From Bordetella parapertussis (lineage in GTDB: Bacteria; Pseudomonadota; Gammaproteobacteria; Burkholderiales; Burkholderiaceae_D): a stretch of 20,070 nt of DNA. Made by a program: the position numbers and the translations under genes. The notes below the pieces were generated by a model. That model did not search any database and had not been told where the DNA came from. It saw nothing but the letters and a program-made list of their open reading frames with translations. This document shows positions 13,614 through 20,070 of this stretch, one piece after another; position 1 is the stretch's first letter, and every line of letters begins with the position of its first letter. The stretch is from assembly GCA_945883145.1 (NCBI GenBank), contig CAMCXB010000044.1, forward strand, positions 1 to 20,070, written 5' to 3'.

Positions 13614-14189
13614 ATGCAAAGAAGACGATTTATCAGCAGCGCGACAGCGCTCATCACCGCCACACTCTGGCCCGTAACACATGTACTGGCCCATACGCCC
13701 TATGCGCAATGGGATCTTTTCCGTAAACGAAATTTACAGTTACTTACCTCGCACAGCGACCTTCCCGGTGACACCATCGGTGATGAATGGGTCGATTTTC
13801 TGCGTAAAAAATTACCCTTATCGCGCGCCATGGTCAGTCGTGCTCGTGACGTGGTCCGAGTTGCGAGTTTGCTCAAGACCGATCAATCGAAACTGGCCGT
13901 GCTGTCTTATCTGCACGCCGAGGCGATGATGACTTCCGCTGCGCCATTTGAAGAGTACAAAGATATGCCGCTGCAGGTCATGTTTGACAATGGCACCCAT
14001 GTGCTGGTCGCGCGTAAGGATCTGCCTTTGCATCATGGATTTCTGATTGCCGTCACCTTGCTCGAACAGGCCGGTCCGATGCATCTTACGGTGCCGCTCA
14101 AAGGCAAATTCGGTATGCAAGTTCATCCGGGTGCGCGCGCCGCAGCCTTGGGTGAAAAAATTGAGATGCCGCCTGCGGAAGCTGTCTGA
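13614..14189 (+). CDS. Tat-exported short TAXI-like solute-binding protein
   Basis: A 191-residue exported protein. The N-terminus QRRRFIS with a following hydrophobic stretch is a twin-arginine signal, with likely cleavage after VLA (24-26) giving a mature start of HTPYAQWDLFRKR. The body (LQLLTSHSDLPGDTIGDEW, RVASLLKTDQSKLAVLSYLHAEAMM, LQVMFDNGTHVLVARKDLP) resembles the binding-protein fold of TRAP-TAXI substrate proteins but is well below their usual length of about 300 residues. From memory, such short Tat-exported versions with a conserved AHTPY start exist as their own group. GAGG at 13604-13607 is 6 nt before the ATG. The gene shares one base with the next start (TGATG), so it is coupled to the helical protein and HupE genes. 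No TRAP permease is nearby; the bound ligand is unknown. Confidence 0.68.
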   Translation: MQRRRFISSATALITATLWPVTHVLAHTPYAQWDLFRKRNLQLLTSHSDLPGDTIGDEWVDFLRKKLPLSRAMVSRARDVVRVASLLKTDQSKLAVLSYLHAEAMMTSAAPFEEYKDMPLQVMFDNGTHVLVARKDLPLHHGFLIAVTLLEQAGPMHLTVPLKGKFGMQVHPGARAAALGEKIEMPPAEAV

Positions 14190-14962
14190 TGCCATTGATG
14201 TTGGCCATGCATTCGATCGGCCTCACGCCTCACACGATGCTTGTGCGGGTGAAACAGGCTCTGCGTTGCGGCTGCCTCGGGCTTGCAGTGCTGGCGTCGT
14301 GTTTCAGCGTTCAGGCGCATGACGCCATCAGTGCTGAGGCTCGCAAGGCCTACCTGTCCCGTCTCGATGAACTGGCACGCACCGCCCAGAGCGCTGCAGC
14401 GCCTTCGGTCAGAGCCAATGCCTGGCTAGAAACGGGCAAGACCTTGGATGACATACGCGGACTGCTCAACGAAGACATCATCAGTCACGGCAAGACACAA
14501 GGACTGGAGACCTCCGTGCTGGTGAATATGCTCAATGCATCGGTCCATAAACTCCAGTTGTCGACGCAGACACTGCTTTACTTATCCAATCCGCGACCGT
14601 ACCGCGAAGCACTCGCGCTCGACCCGCGTGGCAAACAGGCAGCACTGGCACGCTTCCTTTTATTCAAACATCATTTCTACGACAGCTTTGTCGATCATCC
14701 TTTGAAGCCACTGCAGCAAAGCAAAGAGATGCTGTTGGAGATGATCGGATTCGGTGAAAGTCTAATGATGGTGAAGGATCCGGCCATCGATAGCGAAGAA
14801 GTGCATTTCATTCTCGGTATTCATTACTTGCAGGCGCTTGAGTCGGGTGCTTTGCCTCAATCGAAATGCCAGTCGCGCGTGGCAGAGATACAGAAAAAAT
14901 TTCGTAGTCAGTGGCCGACCAGTCTGAAGCTTGCCACCCTCGAAGCATTGTCTGCGCCATGA
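14189..14962 (+). CDS. Exported His-rich alpha-helical protein of unknown function
   Basis: I do not recognise a named family. The 257-residue product has a long N-terminal export signal; the start at 14189 overlaps the preceding stop (TGATG), but an ATG at codon 17 (14237) gives a more standard signal peptide. Two cleavages are possible: after VQA, leaving mature His44 (HDAIS), or lipoprotein processing at the lipobox LASC (Cys38). The rest is almost all helical, with histidines placed for metal binding on helices: HH161-162, H170, H206 and H212 (FKHHFYDSFVDH, EEVHFILGIHY). GC content is about two thirds in a 60-nt line I counted (14341-14400, 40 of 60), far above most genes here. It overlaps the HupE gene by ATGA, so the two products probably work together at the membrane, perhaps in metal handling. 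Confidence 0.7.
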   Translation: MPLMLAMHSIGLTPHTMLVRVKQALRCGCLGLAVLASCFSVQAHDAISAEARKAYLSRLDELARTAQSAAAPSVRANAWLETGKTLDDIRGLLNEDIISHGKTQGLETSVLVNMLNASVHKLQLSTQTLLYLSNPRPYREALALDPRGKQAALARFLLFKHHFYDSFVDHPLKPLQQSKEMLLEMIGFGESLMMVKDPAIDSEEVHFILGIHYLQALESGALPQSKCQSRVAEIQKKFRSQWPTSLKLATLEALSAP

Positions 14963-16128
14963 GCAACTTGCGTTCATGGTGGCGCCTGTGGTTGTCGCTT
15001 TGCCTCGTGCTGATGACGCTGACGGCCTCGGCACATCAAACTGGAAATAGTTATATCAATATTCGGCAGGTGAATGATCAGTTAGCGATTGATCTTGATT
15101 TTTATGTGCGTGATTTAGATAATCTTTTGCAAGAAGATGCTAAGCCTGGTGAGGCCGCACCATCAGCGCCATCACTGCCATCATCAGATCAACTACAAGC
15201 ACTACAACCCCGTATCACGGAAGTTATACAGCGCTCCTTTAAGCTGGAAATTGATGAGCTGAATGCGCCACTCACATTCAAGGCGCAATCAGTCACATTG
15301 CACAACGATGGATTATATGTACGTCAACAGTATGTGGGACCTGTAGTAGATGTAAAAGCTAAATTCATCGTCATACGTTATGAATTTTTTACACAGAACG
15401 ATAAACTTGGACGTGCATTTATGCGTCTATTGATAAACGGTGATGAAATCTCTTCTGTCTTTGATCAACCGAATGCCATACAACGTTTTGCACTCGGTGA
15501 AACAAAACGTTCTGCAACCATATTCTTATTCGCAAAAGAGGGCGCTAAGCATATTTGGGAAGGTATAGATCACTTACTGTTCTTGCTGACCTTGCTGTTA
15601 CCCGGTTTGCTGTTGTGGAGACATGAAGTCGCTACACCCACAATAGACAATCCTAAGCCCATGCGTGGCACTAAAGAAGCAGAAATTTTTGCTTTGAAAG
15701 TTGTAACTGCATTTACGATCGCACATTCAATCACATTAGGCTTAGCTACATTTGGGTTAGTGAGTCTGCCTGAAAAATTAATTGAAAGCTTGATCGCATT
15801 TTCTATCATGGCTTCAGCAGCGATTAATTTACAAAAAAAATATCGCATCAATCATTGGCAACTAGCGTTTATCTTTGGATTAATACACGGCATGGGTTTT
15901 GCCAATGGACTGAAAGAGTTGGGTTTATCTTCTTCTTATTTTCTAGAAACCTTACTCGCATTTAATGTTGGTGTAGAGCTCGCGCAACTCGCCATCGTTT
16001 TGTTGGTCTCAATACCTATGTTATTGTTTGTACGCAGTGAAACCGCCAAGCATCGTGTGATGACATGGGGATCAATAGGTGTGTTGGCGATATCGACTGT
16101 GTGGTTAGTGCAGAGATTGATGGCGTAA
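14959..16128 (+). CDS. HupE/UreJ_2-family membrane protein with periplasmic N-terminal domain
   Basis: A 389-residue membrane protein. A signal peptide (1-25, ending TASA before HQTGN) is followed by a roughly 160-residue periplasmic beta-type domain, then about seven helices. The helical part carries the family motif HIWEGIDHLLFLL (198-210), AHSITLGLA (255-263) and FGLIHGMGFANGLKELGL (306-323); these His/Asp-containing segments resemble the nickel/cobalt-transporting HupE/UreJ proteins. Long versions like this are widespread and their metal is usually unproven. The start at 14959 is chosen over 14911 because it gives a proper signal peptide and an ATGA overlap with the preceding gene. Base composition changes abruptly near 15035, right after the signal peptide: the first part matches the GC-rich upstream genes, the remainder matches the rest of the window. 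Confidence 0.88.
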   Translation: MSNLRSWWRLWLSLCLVLMTLTASAHQTGNSYINIRQVNDQLAIDLDFYVRDLDNLLQEDAKPGEAAPSAPSLPSSDQLQALQPRITEVIQRSFKLEIDELNAPLTFKAQSVTLHNDGLYVRQQYVGPVVDVKAKFIVIRYEFFTQNDKLGRAFMRLLINGDEISSVFDQPNAIQRFALGETKRSATIFLFAKEGAKHIWEGIDHLLFLLTLLLPGLLLWRHEVATPTIDNPKPMRGTKEAEIFALKVVTAFTIAHSITLGLATFGLVSLPEKLIESLIAFSIMASAAINLQKKYRINHWQLAFIFGLIHGMGFANGLKELGLSSSYFLETLLAFNVGVELAQLAIVLLVSIPMLLFVRSETAKHRVMTWGSIGVLAISTVWLVQRLMA

Positions 16129-16151
16129 TCTTAGACATAAGACTATCCATA

Positions 16152-16171
16152 CGGCGCAATGTATTGCGCCG
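16152..16171. terminator. Perfect GC-rich hairpin between convergent HupE and MetY-type genes
   Basis: CGGCGCAAT (16152-16160) and ATTGCGCCG (16163-16171) are complementary over 9 bp with a 2-nt centre, so the effective loop is 4 nt. CATA/TATG extend it past a small bulge. Neither side has a strong T-run, so termination in both directions is likely but not certain. Confidence 0.55.
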
Positions 16172-16181
16172 CATATGAAGT

Positions 16182-17465
16182 TTAAGTTTTCGCAAGCGCT
16201 TGTTCTATATCCCACAGTATGTCGTCCACTGATTCAATCCCAACCGCTAAGCGAATGAGATCTGGTGGCACGCCTGCTGCCATTTGTTGTTCTTCTGAGA
16301 GTTGTCTATGTGTAGTGGAGGCAGGATGGATGACTAAGGTTTTTGCATCACCGATGTTAGCGAGATGCGATAAAAACTCTACATTCTCTATAAATTTTTG
16401 ACCAGCTGCTGCACCACCTTTAATTCCAAATGAGAGAACGGCACCTGATCCTTTAGGAAGATATTTTTTCGCGAGCTCATGGTAGCGATTATTTTTTAGT
16501 CCAGGGTAATTCACCCAAGCGACTTTAGGATGTTTCGATAAATGCTCTGCAATAGTGAGTGTATTGCTGCAATGACGCTCCATACGCAAATGCAGTGTTT
16601 CTACACCTTGTAACAACATGAAAGCATTGAAGGGTGAGAGTGCAGGGCCGAAGGTGCGCAATCCTTCCATGCGACATTTCATCGTGAAGCCAAAGTCACC
16701 AAAGGTTTCATAAAAACGCACACCATGATAACCAGCAGAAGGTTCAGTCATGCTCGCAAACTTACCATTACCCCAATTGAACTTGCCTGACTCTACAATT
16801 ACACCGCCCATGGTTGTTCCATGCCCACCTATAAATTTAGTCGCAGAGTGTATGGAGATAGCAGCGCCCCATGTGAATGGATTACACAGATAGGGACTAG
16901 CAAAGGTGTTGTCGATAAAGAGTGGTAGATCAGCTTGTGACGCAATCGCTACTACTTTTTCTATATCAAGCAAATTCAATGAAGGATTACCTAAGGTTTC
17001 TGCATAAAGTAATTTTGTTTTTGGTGTGATGGCTCGTGCAAAATTTTCTGGTTCATCAGGATCAACAAAAATCGTGTTAATGCCTAGCTTACGAAAATTC
17101 ACATCCAACTGTGTATGCGTACCACCGTATAGTGTTCTGGCTGCGACGATTTCATCGCCCGCTTCGCAAATATTGAGCATCGCGATCATTTGTGCTGCCA
17201 TACCACTAGAGGTAGCAACGGCAGCACGACCATTTTCTAATGCAGCGATACGTTCTTCTAAGACAGCGACAGTGGGATTGGATAAACGCGAATACACATT
17301 GCCAAAGGTTTGTAGATTAAACAAACTAGCAGCATGCTCAGCACTGTCAAATACATAAGACGTGGTTTGATAGATAGGTACGGCACGCGAGCCTGTGGCG
17401 GCATCAGGGATTTGTCCTGCATGCAGACATAAGGTGTCGAAATTATAAATATGATCTTTAGACAT
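16182..17465 (-). CDS. O-acetylhomoserine sulfhydrylase-type PLP enzyme (Cys/Met metabolism family)
   Basis: A 427-residue pyridoxal-phosphate enzyme. The start TLCLHAGQIPD (11-21), VYSRLSNPT (57-65), SSGMAA, DNTFASPYL (185-193) and SATKFIGGH (207-215, with Schiff-base Lys210) are standard for the family, and the length fits O-acetylhomoserine aminocarboxypropyltransferases (MetY), which make homocysteine from O-acetylhomoserine and sulfide. Cystathionine gamma-synthases of the same family are shorter, near 385-400 residues. It starts 11 nt after the CoA-binding protein gene and is the last gene of a four-gene run, ending at the hairpin at 16152-16171. Direct use of sulfide would fit with the sulfur operon at 8578-11918. 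Acetyl- versus succinyl-homoserine preference cannot be told from sequence alone. Confidence 0.93.
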   Translation of the reverse strand: MSKDHIYNFDTLCLHAGQIPDAATGSRAVPIYQTTSYVFDSAEHAASLFNLQTFGNVYSRLSNPTVAVLEERIAALENGRAAVATSSGMAAQMIAMLNICEAGDEIVAARTLYGGTHTQLDVNFRKLGINTIFVDPDEPENFARAITPKTKLLYAETLGNPSLNLLDIEKVVAIASQADLPLFIDNTFASPYLCNPFTWGAAISIHSATKFIGGHGTTMGGVIVESGKFNWGNGKFASMTEPSAGYHGVRFYETFGDFGFTMKCRMEGLRTFGPALSPFNAFMLLQGVETLHLRMERHCSNTLTIAEHLSKHPKVAWVNYPGLKNNRYHELAKKYLPKGSGAVLSFGIKGGAAAGQKFIENVEFLSHLANIGDAKTLVIHPASTTHRQLSEEQQMAAGVPPDLIRLAVGIESVDDILWDIEQALAKT

Positions 17466-17476
17466 AATTTAATTTA

Positions 17477-17935
17477 TCAGAGAGGGCGACGAGATGAAAT
17501 GACGCCAGTGTTGACACCAAACCAGCCTAAGCCACCAAATAAACGTGCATATTCAATTTTCACACAGCGATTCATTACCACTGCGAGTCCTGCTGTTTCA
17601 GCAATCTGCTGTGCTTCTGTATTTTCAACACCGAGTTGTAACCACAAAGTTTTTGCGCCGATTGCGACAGCTTGTTTTGCAATGGGTACGCAATCTTCAC
17701 TTTTGCGGAATACATCCACAATATCGACTGCTTCAGGAATTGCTTCTAGAGTGGGATAACATTTTTCACCTAAGACTTCGGTGTATTTAGGATTCACCGG
17801 AATAATGCGATAGCCATGTTCTTGCATATATTTGGCAGCAAAATAAGAAGGACGCCACCAATCAGCCGACAGTCCTACGATAGCAATCGTATGACTATGT
17901 TTTAAGATGTGACGCAGTTGGACGATGGTGCTCAT
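17477..17935 (-). CDS. CoA-binding domain protein (YccU type)
   Basis: A 152-residue single-domain Rossmann protein. The nucleotide-binding start TIAIVGLSADWWRPSYFAAKY (16-36) leads to GYRIIPVNPKYTEVLGEKCYPTLEAIPEAVDIVDVFRK, the usual CoA_binding_2 layout, and VVMNRCVKIEY near the end is typical. Family members bind CoA or a derivative and their reaction is unknown; they are related to the CoA-binding domain of succinyl-CoA synthetase. The gene lies 20 nt behind the methyltransferase and 11 nt ahead of the MetY-type gene. Pairing of this family with MetY-like genes suggests a link with acyl-homoserine or sulfur metabolism, as inference. Confidence 0.9.
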   Translation of the reverse strand: MSTIVQLRHILKHSHTIAIVGLSADWWRPSYFAAKYMQEHGYRIIPVNPKYTEVLGEKCYPTLEAIPEAVDIVDVFRKSEDCVPIAKQAVAIGAKTLWLQLGVENTEAQQIAETAGLAVVMNRCVKIEYARLFGGLGWFGVNTGVISSRRPL

Positions 17936-17955
17936 ACGAATAGCCTAGTGTTTAA

Positions 17956-19005
17956 TTATTTTTTTGCACACAGTACCATGTTGGTAGCTGTGGTTGTGAC
18001 GATCTCTACGCTCTTAAAACCAGCTTCTTGCAAGACATGGGTTAAACGTACTGGTCCCGCTTGCGCACCTAATGCTAATCCTACTTCTTGTGCGAGTGAA
18101 GCTGGTACACAGCCTGTGGTCGATGCACAATAAAACATTTGTCCCACTACAGTTAGATTATCTTTTAAATTTTCATTAGCAAATGGTTCAATTAAGACCA
18201 GTATGCCATCGTCTTTCAGCTGCGTATAAGCATGGGCAGCAGCACCTACTGGATCACCCATATCATGTAAGCAATCAAAGAAGGCAATGCTATCAAACGG
18301 TCCTTGATATTCTTTCGCATTCTTAGTGGTGTAAGTAATGCGTTCTCCTAAGCCTGCTTCTTTCGCAAGCTTGCTTGCTTCTTCGATTGAAGGTCCATGA
18401 AAATCAAAACCAAAGACTTGTGCTTTAGGATAATTCTCAGCTATCAACATAGTGGAGATGCCATGGCCACAACCAATGTCAGCGAAGCTGCCACCACTCT
18501 CTAAGATGGCAACAAGTTGTGGAATTTTAGGCAACCATCGTTGAATGAGATTGCCTTTATAAGTAGGTTTGAAAAAACGTGCCGTGCCACGGAAATAGCA
18601 ATTGTGATGTTCACCCCATGCTACGCCTTCACCTGTTTTAAATGCGGCGCGAATTTTTGGTTCATCTAATACTCCCGCTGCTAAGCTATCGTAAGCACCT
18701 ATCATTAAGGCATGACTATTTTCATCAGCAAAGACAGCGGTTTGTTCTTCAGTCATGAAAAACTGATTCTTCTCTGCGTCATAAGAAATATAGCCTGCTG
18801 CTGCCAGTGCAGAAAGCCACTCTAATGCATAGCGTGCATGAATGCCGGCAGCTTGTGCAAATGTTGCACTGTCTGCTGGTCCGCACGCCGTTAAGGTAGA
18901 AAATAATTTGAGTTCATCACCAATGCGCATCAGTGGCACTAAGGAAGCAGCCGCTACATTTTCAAATACCTTCCATTGCAGTGCTTTGAGTTGTTTAGGA
19001 TCCAT
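17956..19005 (-). CDS. Class I SAM methyltransferase with N-terminal winged-helix domain
   Basis: A 349-residue protein. Residues about 10-95 form a winged-helix dimerisation domain like those of small-molecule O-methyltransferases (LVPLMRIGDELKLFSTL, AGIHARYALEWLSALAAAGYI). The catalytic domain starts near 140, with motif I FADIGCGHG (174-182), acidic D201 (FGFDFHG), and IAFFDCLHDMGDPVGAA, where the His-Asp sits in the catalytic-type position of motif IV. The closest remembered type is the mycobacterial Rv2258c-like group, whose substrates are unclear. The start overlaps the last 11 nt of the AlkB-type hydroxylase gene, so the enzymes are probably made together; methylation of a hydroxylated product would be a simple hypothesis. 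Confidence 0.88.
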   Translation of the reverse strand: MDPKQLKALQWKVFENVAAASLVPLMRIGDELKLFSTLTACGPADSATFAQAAGIHARYALEWLSALAAAGYISYDAEKNQFFMTEEQTAVFADENSHALMIGAYDSLAAGVLDEPKIRAAFKTGEGVAWGEHHNCYFRGTARFFKPTYKGNLIQRWLPKIPQLVAILESGGSFADIGCGHGISTMLIAENYPKAQVFGFDFHGPSIEEASKLAKEAGLGERITYTTKNAKEYQGPFDSIAFFDCLHDMGDPVGAAAHAYTQLKDDGILVLIEPFANENLKDNLTVVGQMFYCASTTGCVPASLAQEVGLALGAQAGPVRLTHVLQEAGFKSVEIVTTTATNMVLCAKK

Positions 19006-19984
19006 GTTGTTCTTTCATGGTGATCGAATTGATTGGTAGACGGGGCGTCATGATTTTTTTATACAAAGGAGGGATGAAGGCTAACAACACCATACCTGCA
19101 TAGCCAGTTGGCATTTGTGGAGAAGTAGGCGTATGGCTTAATTCATCGCAATTGAGAGATGGTTGTAGATGATGATTAGCATGACGCGGTAAGTTAAATA
19201 ACAAAGCATCCGCAATGGTGTTATTGCAATCCCAAATATGTTGTGGTCCCATGCGTTCAGGTTTTCCGTTTTCAGTTTGTCGCACTAAACCCCAATGCTC
19301 AGCATAATCAACCGCACCGACTAAGAGTTGCGCTACTGCTGTTTGCACTAGACAAAAAACCAATCCCTTCCATCCTGCAATCAGTGTGACTAAAGTGAAT
19401 AAGAAAACAGTGACACTCATGAGTGCCCATGTTTCATTGAGTTTACTGGGAAGTGATTGCGATAACTTCAGTGATTCTGTGAAAACGCCGCTGTAATAAC
19501 GTGGCAGAAATCTCCATAAGCCTTCTTCACGTCGTGCGGTAGCGGGATCAGGGTAGGTGGCAGCCGCGCGATGATGGCCACGATTATGTTCAAGTGCATA
19601 GTGACCATAAGCGACGGATAGTAAAAGTAATCGAGCCAGTGCTTTATCGATCAAGGTTTTACGATGTGCTAGTTCATGCGCTAATACGATGCCGACTGCA
19701 CCTGCTACATAGCCTGTGGAGCCGGCAAGCAAAATAAGAGTAAACCAACTCAGCTCTTGCGCTGAGCATGCGAGGATGAGTGTTTGCACAATCACGCCCA
19801 CCATCACAGCACGAGGAAACCAGCTGCCCCATGCAAAAGATGAAGATGGTTTTAGCTGTTCTTTGATTAGCCATTCTAAAATTGGAATCAGCGCTAACCC
19901 TATCGATAGTGAGAGCCAAGGCCAATCCAGTAATAGACCGATGCTTGGTGTAGCAGTAAATATCAGAGGAAGAAGCAAGTGCAT
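18995..19984 (-). CDS. AlkB-type membrane non-heme diiron hydroxylase (alkane monooxygenase family)
   Basis: A 329-residue inner-membrane protein with about six hydrophobic segments. All histidine boxes of the alkane monooxygenase family are visible: HELAH (103-107), EHNRGHH (132-138) with DPATAR after it, EHWGLVR (229-235) and HANHH (268-272). These bind two irons that hydroxylate a terminal carbon, with electrons from rubredoxin. It is somewhat shorter than classical AlkB (about 400) and no rubredoxin gene is present in the window. AAGGA at 19992-19996 lies 7 nt before the ATG. It heads the four-gene run that continues with a methyltransferase, a CoA-binding protein and a MetY-type enzyme. 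The true substrate may be a fatty acyl chain or another hydrocarbon rather than alkanes. Confidence 0.92.
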   Translation of the reverse strand: MHLLLPLIFTATPSIGLLLDWPWLSLSIGLALIPILEWLIKEQLKPSSSFAWGSWFPRAVMVGVIVQTLILACSAQELSWFTLILLAGSTGYVAGAVGIVLAHELAHRKTLIDKALARLLLLSVAYGHYALEHNRGHHRAAATYPDPATARREEGLWRFLPRYYSGVFTESLKLSQSLPSKLNETWALMSVTVFLFTLVTLIAGWKGLVFCLVQTAVAQLLVGAVDYAEHWGLVRQTENGKPERMGPQHIWDCNNTIADALLFNLPRHANHHLQPSLNCDELSHTPTSPQMPTGYAGMVLLAFIPPLYKKIMTPRLPINSITMKEQHGS

Positions 19985-20015
19985 AGCTGGGTCCTTGTAG
20001 AAAATCGTGGCTTGC

Positions 20016-20043
20016 GTAATGTTGCTTTCGTAATGTTGCTTTC
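20016..20043. repeat. 14-bp perfect tandem duplication upstream of the AlkB-type gene
   Basis: GTAATGTTGCTTTC occurs twice head to tail (20016-20029 and 20030-20043), starting 31 nt upstream of the gene start. On the minus strand it would lie in the leader or around the promoter; CTAAAATAAG just beyond it could be the -10 region. Confidence 0.85.
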
Positions 20044-20070
20044 GCGACTTATTTTAGCCTTAGCTGCCCT

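Noticed and set aside
14911..14958. Earlier start for the HupE-type gene
   Set aside because: It would add 16 polar residues before the signal peptide; the ATG at 14959 gives a normal signal and an ATGA overlap with the preceding stop.
13614..16128. A TRAP transporter operon (because of the TAXI-like protein)
   Set aside because: No TRAP membrane subunits are encoded; the only membrane partner is of the HupE/UreJ type.

Overview
The window looks like chromosome from a free-living, respiring gammaproteobacterium (or a close betaproteobacterial relative) of moderate GC. The reasons are the Shine-Dalgarno-led, tightly packed genes, a Pol IV of the long beta/gamma type, RmuC, a Fur-type operator in front of an iron permease, an AlkB-type hydroxylase and a SqrR/BigR-type sulfur regulator. 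I cannot name the genus. There are no rRNA or tRNA genes, no insertion sequences and no CRISPR array.

Layout. 1-1140 is gene-poor and seems to hold broken or very short reading frames. 1141-2494 (+) is a two-gene unit: a YkgJ-type Cys-cluster protein and a GNAT/arginyl-transferase-like protein. It converges on a stand-alone SET-domain gene (-) at a bidirectional terminator. dinB (+) follows, converging on an atypical glutaredoxin (-). Next is a Fur-controlled iron-uptake pair (cupredoxin-like protein, then FTR1 permease, -), divergent from rmuC (+). rmuC converges on an unrecognised 151-residue protein (-).

8578-11918 (-) is one long operon: an ArsR-family regulator with the two cysteines of persulfide sensors, two half-size YeeE/YedE transporters, a DUF2892 membrane protein, a small SAM methyltransferase and, 18 nt further on, a cytochrome P450. 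A good sigma70 promoter in front of it is overlaid by three 7-bp repeats at exactly 15-bp spacing.

12094-16128 (+) is the least ordinary part. An exported acetamidase/formamidase-family enzyme sits behind a leader with two consecutive hairpins built around a duplicated 11-mer, and is followed by a strong terminator. With no room for a new promoter come three genes joined by stop/start overlaps: a Tat-exported TAXI-like short protein, a His-rich exported helical protein, and a HupE/UreJ-type membrane protein. All three have a plausible signal cleavage site directly before a histidine. GC content is high through this block and drops abruptly inside the HupE gene near 15035, suggesting a recombination joint.

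16182-19984 (-) is a compact operon of an AlkB-type membrane hydroxylase, a class I methyltransferase, a CoA-binding protein and an O-acetylhomoserine sulfhydrylase-type enzyme. A 14-bp tandem duplication lies in the leader of its first gene.
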